A DNA stretch of 64,000 nt from Stentor roeselii. Taxonomy: Eukaryota; Ciliophora; Heterotrichea; Heterotrichida; Stentoridae. The notes beneath the pieces are model-generated. The model was not told the origin of the DNA. It made no database searches and worked only from the letters and a program-made list of their open reading frames with translations. Position numbers and translations under genes: made by a program. Numbering within the stretch: the first letter of the stretch is position 1; each line of letters opens with the position of its first letter. Positions 54,888 through 64,000 of this stretch are shown here, in pieces. The DNA lies in NCBI GenBank assembly GCA_006503475.1, contig RSEH01000113.1:62001-126000 (forward strand), given 5' to 3'.

Positions 54888-55495
54888 GAAAGTAAATCTT
54901 TTTACTAGTTTAAGTAGTCTTTTTTTTCTTTTTTAATATGGGAGCCTTATATTAAAAATGTCTAAATCGAAACTCAAATTTAAAAATCATCTTTTACAAA
55001 TTCACTGGCTTGCTGGCACTGTAACCAAAATTTAATAAACTTAGAATATACATTCGAAAGTAGGTTATAAAAGAATTAATATTTCAAAATTATATTTTTG
55101 CATGAATTTGGTTTAAATCCTAATATCGGTGTTTTATAATTACTTTAGCTTAAGATTATTTGATTCTGTCCTGAAAAGTCTGCATTAGAAATGTGAAATA
55201 TATAAAATAATATAGAATTAACTAAAATAATAGTAATCTCTATTCATCACAATTAGTGCAGATCTTTGAATCTCACCTTAGTAAAACATGATAAAGTGAT
55301 AAATAGATTAAAACAAATTATTTGATAATATCAATTCTACCATCTCTAATTTCAACTACAAAAAATCACAAAAAAACCCTTTTCCTCTAAAATCAAAAAA
55401 ATCCTGATATTCTTTACCCTCATAAAAATGAGAAAATGATCGATTAATAAATATTCTAAAAACCAAAAATAATCCTCCAAACTTCCCAAATTAAA
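54888..55495. promoter_or_regulatory. U2 upstream region and AT-rich spacer
   Basis: About 100 bases upstream of U2 on the minus strand contain an A-rich tract and GGCTCCCATATTAAA (complement of 54943-54957), candidate snRNA promoter elements; no conserved element could be proven. The rest (55000-55495) is AT-rich with nothing recognised. Confidence 0.35.
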
Positions 55496-56995
55496 TCAAT
55501 TAATTCTAAAATTACCACAAAAAGCATCTCCCTCATTAGCATTTTCCATAAAATCCATCAACTGCTGAGCATGATTCTGAATCCTAAGATTCCGACTAAG
55601 TACCAATTTTTGCACTTTCTCATAAAACCCCGACAAGTTCATCAAATGAACAACTTCAAATCGATCATTGACCTTTAAACTCGAGTAAACTTTAATCAAC
55701 GTTTCAATTAACTTAAAAGTCAATTCTCCTTCAATAAAATTGCTTAAAAACCCAGAAGCTTCTTTTAAAAACCCGATATTAATCAAAGCCCAGACACTTT
55801 CATGCTTTCCAAGAGAAGCGATATTAAAAACACTAATAATTGCTTCTTTTCTGATGTTTTCATCACAGTCATTGACCGATTTGATGATTTTCATGAGAAT
55901 AGGATGAGCGACAATGATTGCGATTTGATTTCGAGTGCCTGCCGATAAGTTGCTAAGAGTCCAGCAGAGATACTTCTTGATTTTCGAGTTTCCTGAAAAA
56001 CTCTCGAAAAGTTTGTAAAGCTTGTCAAGGATTTCTCTATCAAAAAGTGCCTGAGTCTCTTCAACAGTCCCTGCTGAGATGTTTCCGACTGACCGTAAAG
56101 CAGGTAAAATTACTTTCGGATTAGAAGAGTCTAGTGACTTGATTATAAAATGAAAACATTTACTTTTCACTAACTGGGTAATGTTGTTACTTTTATCAGT
56201 GATCAGAGATAACGCCCAGAGACTGTGAATAAAAATCTTTTTGTTTTTTTGCCTTAAAACTGAAGACAGGGTGTTAAGGACCCTGCTTAACAACCCTGCC
56301 TCAAGCGAGTCTTTCCCTTCTAAAACATTTCTCAAGGTCCAGATGATCAGTTCTTGAAGACCTGGAAACTGTTCAAATATTTCCAGTAAGACTAAAACAG
56401 TCCCTTTTTTTATCATCTTTTCTCGTAACTTCAAACTGTCAACTGACAAGTTGCTTAAACACCAAATCGCATTTTCTACAATGTTTACATCGAAGTGACC
56501 GAGAAGATTTATGCAGAAGTCGTCAATGTTCTGCAAAAGCAAATCACTTGTTATAAACTCTGGACCTGAGGAAAGACTTTGAATGCAAAGAAGAGTCGCT
56601 TGGAACTCTTCTGAAGACTGAGGCATTGATTTTAAAGTTTCTGATAAAGTCTTTACTAGACCTAGTTCTTTTGAAAGCTTTAGTGAAAGGCTTCGGTCCT
56701 TTTGTTTCATTTTAGAGTGAAGGAAAAGCACTGTTGTTAGGAAAAAAGAAGACTCTGGACCTTCTTGTAGAGTTTTTTTGATGTTTTGGAAAGTTTCACG
56801 TGTTGTTGGAACCGGGCTTTCGATTGAAGTGGTTTCTGAGGCTTTTTGACGCTTTTTTGTGATGAAGTCTTTTCGTTTTTGCTTGCGGAGAGAAATTGCG
56901 AAGGTTTCTGGCTGGTGGAGAGTTGAGCTGGTTGATAAGAAGTTTTGGTTGCGGGCTTGAAGTCTCTCTAGAGTGAAAAAAGCATTTAGTGCCAT
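55496..56995 (-). CDS. Importin-alpha-like armadillo protein
   Basis: 499 residues. The N-terminus has a basic importin-beta-binding-like segment (LRKQKRKDFITKKRQK at about 36-51). From about 85 to 480 there are ARM repeats with the importin-alpha Trp/Asn ladder: VENAIWCLSNLSVDS, LQELIIWTLRNVLEG, FIHSLWALSLITDKS, VILPALRSVGNISAGT, IKKYLCWTLSNLSAGT and IRKEAIISVFNIAS. Importin-alpha carries NLS cargo with importin-beta. Several ladder positions are changed, so this is a divergent paralogue. The first codons have been copied repeatedly into the upstream gap. Confidence 0.85.
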   Translation of the reverse strand: MALNAFFTLERLQARNQNFLSTSSTLHQPETFAISLRKQKRKDFITKKRQKASETTSIESPVPTTRETFQNIKKTLQEGPESSFFLTTVLFLHSKMKQKDRSLSLKLSKELGLVKTLSETLKSMPQSSEEFQATLLCIQSLSSGPEFITSDLLLQNIDDFCINLLGHFDVNIVENAIWCLSNLSVDSLKLREKMIKKGTVLVLLEIFEQFPGLQELIIWTLRNVLEGKDSLEAGLLSRVLNTLSSVLRQKNKKIFIHSLWALSLITDKSNNITQLVKSKCFHFIIKSLDSSNPKVILPALRSVGNISAGTVEETQALFDREILDKLYKLFESFSGNSKIKKYLCWTLSNLSAGTRNQIAIIVAHPILMKIIKSVNDCDENIRKEAIISVFNIASLGKHESVWALINIGFLKEASGFLSNFIEGELTFKLIETLIKVYSSLKVNDRFEVVHLMNLSGFYEKVQKLVLSRNLRIQNHAQQLMDFMENANEGDAFCGNFRIN

Positions 56996-57560
56996 ATCTT
57001 AGTATATTATTTTAGTTAGAGGGGAATTTCTTCGAATATGCAAAGGGAAATGATGAATGAACTTTGATTTAGAATCTGATTAAGTCTCTTTAGAGTGAAA
57101 AAAACATTTAGTGCTGTATCTTAGGATATTATTTTAGTTAGAGGGGAATTTCTTCAAATATGCTAAGAAAAATGATGAATGAACTTTTATTAAGAATCTG
57201 ATTAAGTCTCTTTGAGTGAAAAAAACATTTAGTGATATAAATTAGTATATAATGTGACTTGAGAGGGAATTTCTTCAAATATGTAAAATAAATTTATGAA
57301 TTAACTTTGATTAACAATGTAATTTAACTCTCTTTAGAGTGAAAAAACATTTAGTGCCATATCTTAGTATATTATGTGACTTGAGAGGGAATTTCTTCAA
57401 ATATGCAAAGTAAGTGATGAATGAACTTTGAATAACAATGTAATTAATTCTCTTTAGAGTGAAAAAAAACATTTAGTGCTATATCTTAGTATATAATATG
57501 ACTTAGAGGGGAATTTCTTCAAATATCTAAACTAAAATGATAAATGAATTTTGATTTCCC
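56965..57560 (-). repeat. About five tandem copies of the importin-alpha-like gene's 5' end
   Basis: A unit of about 120 bp begins in the coding region. The complement of ATGGCACTAAATGC and TTTTTTCACTCTA (56969-56995) recurs near 57092, 57213, 57336 and 57456, each followed by TTAGTATATTAT or variants, GAGGGGAATTTCTTC and AAATATGCAAA. The ATG is retained in some copies, but each copy's frame is altered. Confidence 0.88.
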
Positions 57561-57880
57561 ATCTAATTAAATCACTCCAGCTGTACTTCAAAATTTTCTA
57601 TAAAAAATCCATGAATCTTATAACTTAATATCTTTCATATCCTTTCCAATTCAAATCAACAACCAACTCATAAATTCTCATCCTTCTCCAAAACACCCAG
57701 CTAAAAAACCTGCTAAAAACTCCCAAAACCCTAAAAAAAACCATTCCTTAAATCACCCGTTAAAACCTGCTAAAATCCCAAAACTTAAAACCAATAAATC
57801 CCAAATTCTCTTCCCAATCTTTTCCAAAAATCAAAAAAATTCCATCCACATTTACCTTCCATTTGAATTCAAACAAATAA
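57561..57880 (+). promoter_or_regulatory. C/A-rich leader of the large coiled-coil gene
   Basis: 320 bases, A/C rich with very few G on the + strand (several CCTGCTAAAA and CCCAAAA runs), ending in AAACAAATAAATG at the start. No other motif recognised. Confidence 0.5.
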
Positions 57881-60800
57881 ATGATCGGTTCTCCAACAGT
57901 AAGAGACCTGAAGCAAGAAAAGCCACTGAACTTGAAGATCACTCCAAAACAGACGGTAACCCGCATTCAGAGAATCAGCGAGTTGAAACTCGACCTGGAC
58001 TCCCCGTCGAAGTTGTCAACAGACCGAAAATCTTCACTAAAGTCTGTTTTGACCCCTACTCCACAGTCCAGACGTTCAGATGTGAACCCTATTCTTTCAC
58101 CTTCGGCAAAACTCATAAGTTTACCGACAAAAATTGAAAATTTGTTAACACAGTCCAAATTTGACATCGAAGAAATTTATTACTCGTCAGAAGGACTTTG
58201 GGCTTTCAAAAAGAAAATTTCTGAATGTTTTGATCAACTTCGAAAAGCACTTCTTGAAGAAATTCAGATAAAAGTTGTCAAGGGAAGAAATTTTAATGAT
58301 AAGTTTCAGGCCACTACTCCGGAAGTCAAGAATGTTATTAAGGATTTGAGTAGGTCGAAAGGGATCGTTTGTAGTTTGAGCAGGGATCTTGAAAAAAAGT
58401 TACCGGTTATTGGAGAGTATGAAAAAAAAATTAGGGAAATGAGTGATGACCTAGAGCTAGAAAAGACCAAAAACACAGAACTAAGTTTCAAACTCTCTAA
58501 AATAGAAATCGAAAGAGACGCACTAATGAACACGAACACAAGCATCCTAAACTCTCTTCGAAACAGTCGAAACGAGTCAAAAGAAATCCTAGAAATTCTC
58601 GACCATTCTCCACTATCCTCTCCAAAGCAATCAGCATTCAGCAAAAAGCATTTAAGTTTTTTTTCCTCAAAAAGCGACCAAGACGAGAGCGTAGTGATTC
58701 TTTCATCTCTTTCCAAAGAAAACGAGGAACTAAAAAGAAACTTAGAGTTAATAATCCACAACTACGACACCCTATGCACTAAAATGAAAATCCAAAGAGA
58801 AGACTTCCAAAGATACCGTGACCAAATGGAAGAAAACAAGTTTTTTCACGAGGTTAAAGTAAAAGACTTGTTTTTCGACCTCTACCTGAAAATCTTTCCA
58901 GAAGAAGAAAATAAACTTCGAATAAATTCACAGTTTTCAAGTCATCCACAGACTTTCTTCAGTGAAGTTCTAGGAAAATATGAGAAACTCAAGGAAAATC
59001 GAGAAATTCAAGACTTTTTACTAGAAAAGTCTCAGGAAGAGAACAAAAATCTTTTATCGAAAATCGCTGGTGACAAGGAATTTAACTTTAAACTTGAAAA
59101 GGAAATTAAGTCGCAGGTTTCAAATGAACTTGCCCTGGCAAAATGTGAAATTGTCAGACAAAAGGAAAAAAAAAGGAATTTTAAGCAGAAGTTAAATGAA
59201 ACAGTTAACAACTTTCAAGTAAAGTACTTGGAAAATCAAAGTTTATCTGAAGAAATTCAAATGATTCAGTCTCAAGAATCTCGAATTCATGAAGAATTTC
59301 AAAATAAAAATCGTGAAATTGAAGAGATTTCCAAAGAAAACGACTTGAAATTCTCCCAGATTCAAGAACTTAAAAGAATGTTAAAAGAAAAAGACCAGGA
59401 AATGCAAGAACTACGAATAAGTCTCTCAAAAATCAATAAATTTGAAATAGAGAAAGAAAAAGAGTTCCTAGCCTCGAAGCACTTGATTGAAAACCTACAG
59501 AATCAGCTAAGTTCAACAAAAAAGCTTCTTGAAGGCCAGGAGGTAAAAATTCAAGCTTTAGAATACAACCTGAAGCTAAAAGACGCTGAAATCAAAGGAG
59601 TTGAAAGTAAACTCGCCCTTCAAGTCAGCATCAACGAGCGGCTTAAAGAATCTTCTCAATCCTCAAAACTAGAAATAATAAAAAAGTACCAAGAAAAACT
59701 CGAAGAAAAAGAAAAAATCTTCCAAGAGACCCAAGAGTTAAACGAAAGTCTCGCGAAACGTCTTGAAAACTACTCGAAAACCATTCAAAACTACGAGCAA
59801 AAAACTCGTGACTCTGAAAATTCACAGGTTTTAAGAAAAGAAATAAATGATTCCAAGATGATGATGCAAACACTTATCACCCGATTATCCGCTAGGACCG
59901 GGGAAAGCTTTTTAGATCCTTTAGGCACACTTAAAGACTGTATTCGAATTATTGACTCTTTAAGCATCATTCTTATCAACAACCTCGACTCTGCTAACAC
60001 CCAAGTCAAATTAGCAAATGCGGAAAGTTTAAAGATGCAAGAAGATATTCACAAGTACCAACTCACTGTTCAAGAACTTTCATTAAAATCAGCGAGTTTT
60101 GAAACTTCTCTTAAATCTGCTGAAACTGACAAGTTTTTCTTAAAGGAAAAATGTAGTACTCGTAAAAATTCCTTGATTTCTGTTGAAGGGCAACTTAAGG
60201 ATAAGGAAATGATTCATTTGCAAACTTTGCAGAATTTAAAAGAAAAGTTTTCGGTGAAAAAGGAAAAGTTGAAGGAAAGGATTAGAAGTAAAGAAAATGA
60301 AATTATTGAGTTGAAGAAAAGAAATGAAGAGGGTGTTAAAAGTGAAACTCTTTTGTTGATTCAAGAAAGAGAAAAAAATTTGAAAGTTGCTTTGGATGAG
60401 GCTTGTTTTAAGGTTAATGGTTTGAATGAGGAATTGTTAAAGGCTAGGAAAATTAAGGAGGATGATGAGAAATTGATTTATAAGCAGAATAAGTCGATTA
60501 TTAAATTAGAAGCAATTAGGGATGAACTGATGAAAAGTGAAGCTAATTTGAAAATGGAAAAAGATATGGTTTTGAAGGAAAGTAATGAAAAAATCAGAGG
60601 ATTGCAGGAAAGTTTGAACTTGGTGCAGCTTAAAAAACAGGAAGAGGATGAAGATAGTTTAAAGGAAGATAGTGATGAGTATGGCGAAGAACATGTTTCG
60701 AAGTTGTTTAAACAGATACAGGAAAAAGAAGCTATCATCAAAAAAGCTAATAAAAGGATCATGGAACTTCAATGGGCTCATCGTGATGTTATTGATCAGT

Positions 60801-62125
60801 GCAAAGAAAATGAAGAAAAATACTTGGCGCAATTAGAAATTCAGGAAAAAATGACTGAAGAGAATGATAGGCTTAATACTGTAATAAACTCCCTAAACGA
60901 AAAAATCACAGATCACCAAAAAACCGAAGAAGACCAACGAGAAAAACTAAAACAATTCCGAGAATCCGAATCATCCTTCAAAAAATTAGAAATTCAATAC
61001 AAAGACACAATCGAGGAGCTAAAAATAAAATGTTTAAACTTCGAAGACGAGTAACAAAAACATAGGATTTCCGGTCTCCAAAGCGAAAACAACGAATACC
61101 AACAAATCTTAAAAAACTACGCCGACGAAAACTCAAACCTTGCCGTTACAAACAGGACCCAAGCAGATCAACTAAAGCGACAAAGAGAAGAAATCGAAGA
61201 CCAAATCCGTGAAAAACAACATTTTTCATCATCAATCTCAAAACTTAAACAAGAACTCATCAGCAAAGAAACCCTTTTCGACGTTGAACGAGAAAACTTC
61301 GATAAGTTAAGAGAAGTCCTTGAAAAGGAAAAAAATAATTTAGAACTTCTCGTCAATCGTCTTCAGGGACAACATGAAAATGACGACGAACAAATAAAAA
61401 TTTTAAATGAAGAAATGAAAAAACTTGGAGAACGTCGAAATAGTTTAAGACAAACTTCTGAATCACTTGAAAAAGTTGAAGGTATTGAAAAGCTTCATGA
61501 TCAGTTACATGAAAAAACTCAGGATTTACTTGAAGCACAAGAAATGTGCAGTGATTTGCAGAAGGAAATCGATGATCTTCAGAATGACTTTTCAATAAAA
61601 GAACTTACTTTAAATGAAAGTATTTTGAAAGCAAGTCAAGAAGTTTTGAGTCTTAAAAACCAGGTAAAGGTTTTAAAGAAAGAGAAGAAAAGACTTGAGG
61701 GGTTGATGGAGGATATGAAAAAGTCTCTTGATAGTGTAAAATCGGAAGCTTATGACAGGAACACCCAGATTCAGAAGTTGGAACAAGAGAAAAAATTGAT
61801 GAATGACTATATGAAAGAAAAACTTAATGGAGAAGAACTTGATAGTCTCTTGAAAGTCAAACAAAAAATCACTGACTTGATTGAAGAAAATAGAGTATTG
61901 CAAGAACAACTTACTTCAACCAGGTCGAATTATGAAGAAATCGTGGAAAGTCTTAAACACGAGTTAGGAATGCTTAACAAGTACAAGTCGAGCAGCAATA
62001 AGTCTATGTGGACTCATGTAGATCAGCTGAATAGACAAATTGAAGAAAAATCACGAATGTAAGTTTTAGGTAGGGTTATGAACTTAGAATCCCAGCTCTC
62101 GAGAAAGAGCAGTAAGGAAGACTAG
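57881..62125 (+). CDS. Long coiled-coil protein
   Basis: Three exons with 15-nt introns at 61051-61065 and 62059-62073; spliced length is 1404 residues. Residues 1-90 are basic and Ser/Pro-rich. From about 160 to the end, heptad-rich Lys/Glu/Leu sequence runs almost without break (for example IIELKKRNEEGVKSETLLLI, ELKRMLKEKDQEMQELRISL). Breaks occur near 690, around a segment with GESFLDPLGTLKD and IIDSLSIILINNLDS. No motor head, FHA, GRIP or membrane domain was seen. Likely a structural or tethering protein of cortex, basal body or Golgi. Composition of synonymous codons alternates several times along the gene. Confidence 0.82.
61051..61065 (+). other. 15-nt intron (long coiled-coil gene, first)
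   Basis: GTAACAAAAACATAG, phase 2. It joins NFEDE to ISGLQSENNEYQQ and continues the heptads. Confidence 0.9.
62059..62073 (+). other. 15-nt intron (long coiled-coil gene, second)
   Basis: GTAAGTTTTAGGTAG, phase 2. It joins EEKSRM to VMNLESQLSRKSSKED and the stop at 62123-62125. Confidence 0.82.
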
Positions 62126-62150
62126 GTAATTAATTTTATTCTATTATGAT

Positions 62151-62840
62151 TCACAACTTATTCGACCCTTCATTCGAAACCATATACATCGTGATCGGTT
62201 CTGACTTGGAGTTCAAAATAATCTGATACTTCTCAGCTTCATTCGAAAACAAGTCAGGATCCGGTACTTCTAAAATACTTCCTAAAGGTGCCCTAATCGC
62301 CAAAAGTATTTCATTCTGATTATCAGTAAGACTCGGCAAACTATTAATATCTTCTTGTGTAATAAAAGCAAGATTAGCATATTCCGGTTCTTTAATAAGT
62401 TGATTGAGACTATCTTGCAATTTCTGAGTCCATGCATCAATAACTTCTTCTTCATCTTTCAATTCTTTCATTTCACGTTCATAGTTTTTTATCTCTTGTG
62501 AATAATCTTCACTTGTTTTCGACCCGATCCATCTGATGCGATTTTTGTGTTTTTTTTCGATAAGGCCGATGCCTTCAAGAACGTTTGTAATGTCGTAAAT
62601 TCGACGCTTTTGAACTTGCAAGGTTCGCGTCGCATCATTTATTTCGATGCATTTGTTTGGAGCACTTTGGATCAGTGATACAAATTTTTTTGTAAGGACT
62701 CCAAGTGAACTGTCTGGATGGTAAATCGAGTACTTCTTTGATGAACCGTGACTTTTGTGCTCTGATGATGGGCTGTAAAGCTCTTCGTCTGTTGTAAAGT
62801 CGATGTCGAAGCGCTTTTTTCGAATTCGAGTTAAATTCAT
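62151..62840 (-). CDS. E2F-family transcription factor
   Basis: 229 residues. The winged-helix DNA-binding domain at about 45-108 has [34 protein letters not shown] with the [18 protein letters not shown] signature, and NRIRWIG. A leucine-rich coiled coil (about 112-150) and a short marked-box-like region follow for pairing with DP. E2F/DP heterodimers switch on S-phase genes. It is short for an E2F and lacks an obvious acidic retinoblastoma-binding tail. Converges with the coiled-coil gene (25 nt between stops). Confidence 0.94.
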   Translation of the reverse strand: MNLTRIRKKRFDIDFTTDEELYSPSSEHKSHGSSKKYSIYHPDSSLGVLTKKFVSLIQSAPNKCIEINDATRTLQVQKRRIYDITNVLEGIGLIEKKHKNRIRWIGSKTSEDYSQEIKNYEREMKELKDEEEVIDAWTQKLQDSLNQLIKEPEYANLAFITQEDINSLPSLTDNQNEILLAIRAPLGSILEVPDPDLFSNEAEKYQIILNSKSEPITMYMVSNEGSNKL

Positions 62841-63330
62841 TTTATTATTCCCGGGTTGTTTTCAGAAAATGGAAATTTTTTAGGGTTTTTTTTGAAAATT
62901 TTGGAATATTGGGATTTTTTAGGGATTTTTTAGGGGGTTGAGAAGGGTTTAGAATTTTTAGAGATTTGGTGAAAGAGTTTTGGGAAATTGAGGTTTTTTT
63001 GATATGAAGGTTAAGAATTAATTTAAAATTTGAGAAAATTCAGATTTTTTAGAGTTTTTTGGATAAAGTTTGATTTGTACCACCTATTCTGTAAAATTTC
63101 ACTTTAAGTGCCTGTTAATAACTTACTGAAGATAAAACCAAAAATAATTAAAATTTGATCTAATTAAAATATCTTATTTCAAACATCTTCAATTAGGTCC
63201 TCCACATATTTCAATAAAACATTTTCCACCCAAAAGTTAATCCAAAACTTCCAAACTTCCTAACTTCCTTCCCTAAAATTTTTTATCTAATCAAACATCC
63301 TCTGAACCGAGCGATTATTAATCCTTTAAA
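62841..63330. promoter_or_regulatory. E2F gene leader and intergenic DNA
   Basis: The part next to the E2F start (62841-63060) is G/T rich with almost no C on the + strand; the part towards 63330 is A/C rich. The switch falls near 63080-63120. No E2F-like site or other motif could be supported. Confidence 0.45.
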
Positions 63331-64000
63331 CTAAGAACTCAAATCAGTAGCAGTCACAGTGAAATCAATCATTTTTACCTGCTGATTCACAGGAATATCA
63401 ATATTTTTTTTTAGATCCTTACTAGAATACCCTTGAACATCGTTCATTTCAGTGGCCTGGATAACAGTTGTATCCAAATTTATCACATCAGGTCTAACAG
63501 CGACTCCAGGAACGACTTGGACTCCATCATTGACGCCTCTGACCAAATTTCCACTTCGAGCCAATCTCCTGATTTTTCGAATGAAAAAAAGGAAAAAAAC
63601 TTCGAAAAGAAGACCTAAAGCCACAAAGATCAAATCAATAAAGATTGTTTTGAGAGTGATTCGCTGAGAAAGGCAGTAGACAAGAATTGAAATGAACTCG
63701 AAAGTCCAAATCAAAGAAGAGGAAATTTTGTATATGAAATATTTGTTTGTAGGAGAAAAAATTGATGTTGTTTTTTCGAATTGCAGGTAAAGACTTAAGC
63801 TGAAATAAGCTGATGGAATGAAAAGAATTAGGTCTTTTTATAGCTTACTGATTAGGTAGTGGTAGAATAAAATATCTAGGATTCTGTGGAATATGTAAAA
63901 AAGACTCAGGGATAACAGAACGAATATTCGGATTGATTCGTAAATGAGCATTAGTTTTAACACTGGCAAAACATTGAGGCTGATTGGAAAGTACCAGAAG
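63331..64000 (-). CDS. Multi-pass membrane protein, partial
   Basis: The gene runs off the right edge. One 15-nt intron at 63834-63848 joins two exons. The visible part has about four or five hydrophobic helices (SIRIFVLLSLSLFYIFHRIL, LILFIPSAYFSLSLYL, IWTFEFISILVYCL, IFIDLIFVALGLLFEVFFLF), then a basic stretch IRKIRRLAR and a hydrophilic tail of about 80 residues rich in Val, Asp and Asn. The C-terminal tail is probably cytosolic because of the positive residues after the last helix. No family recognised. Confidence 0.65.
63834..63848 (-). other. 15-nt intron (membrane protein gene)
   Basis: The minus strand reads GTAAGCTATAAAAAG, phase 1. It joins FYHYLI to LILFIPSAYF and keeps the frame open to the window edge. 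Confidence 0.85.

Noticed and set aside
57561-57880. C/A-rich DNA as telomeric or subtelomeric repeat
   Set aside because: No regular short repeat unit is present; it is one of several gene leaders of the same composition.
1-64000. Retroelements, virus-like elements or DNA transposons
   Set aside because: No reverse transcriptase, integrase, transposase or capsid-like frames, and no terminal repeats bounding an insertion, were recognised.

Overview
The window looks like macronuclear DNA of a heterotrich ciliate close to Stentor. The reading frames use the standard code: TAA, TAG and TGA (at ALG2 and the ARF gene) all end proteins. Where a conserved protein is interrupted, removing exactly 15 nt that begin GT and end AG restores it. 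Eleven such 15-nt introns are visible, on both strands. Tiny 15-16 nt introns with a standard code are the published hallmark of Stentor. No RT, integrase, transposase, capsid, CRISPR or tRNA was recognised. One spliceosomal RNA gene (U2) is present.

Layout. 0-14.9 kb: dense housekeeping genes (MCM9-like end, POP1, a Rab, a UbiA-like membrane protein, a Cys-rich surface protein, a VPS9-domain protein, SKP1, an ankyrin protein, a CK1 kinase, a TTLL ligase). 14.9-22.4 kb: a more AT-rich, loosely packed stretch with a decayed WD40 gene, a large intact WD40 protein and a kinase-like protein lacking the HRD Asp and the DFG Gly. 22.4-37.5 kb: very compact, with an SDR protein, ALG2, a C2 protein, an ALG6 fused to an E2/UEV-like domain, glycerate kinase, an unusual Ran paralogue, an LRR protein, a FAM136A-like protein and a GST-like protein. 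38.8-52.3 kb: an AGC kinase, thymidine kinase, a PH plus permuted NlpC/P60 protein, a Kelch protein, SEC24, a compact NBR1/p62-like receptor, a CorA-type transporter and an ARF. 52.3-64 kb: coiled-coil proteins, the U2 snRNA, an importin-alpha-like protein, E2F and a membrane protein cut by the window edge.

Three architectural themes stand out. (1) Extreme compaction: stop and start codons touch (SKP1/VPS9), convergent stops touch (27837/27838), and divergent ATGs sit 2, 5 and 11 nt apart. (2) Several of the wider gaps hold short tandem duplications of the adjoining gene's own end, in which the duplicated terminal codons (start or stop) can still be read while decaying. (3) On the + strand, composition flips between G/T-rich and A/C-rich blocks of several hundred bases, often abruptly inside a single reading frame.

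Functional groupings are loose, as expected for a ciliate. N-glycan precursor assembly (ALG2, ALG6), vesicle traffic (Rab, VPS9 protein, ARF, SEC24), nuclear transport (Ran paralogue, importin-alpha-like) and cell-cycle or DNA metabolism (MCM9-like, SKP1, E2F, thymidine kinase) each have two or more members here, but no operon-like logic is evident. All functions are assigned by reading motifs by eye; no database search was run.
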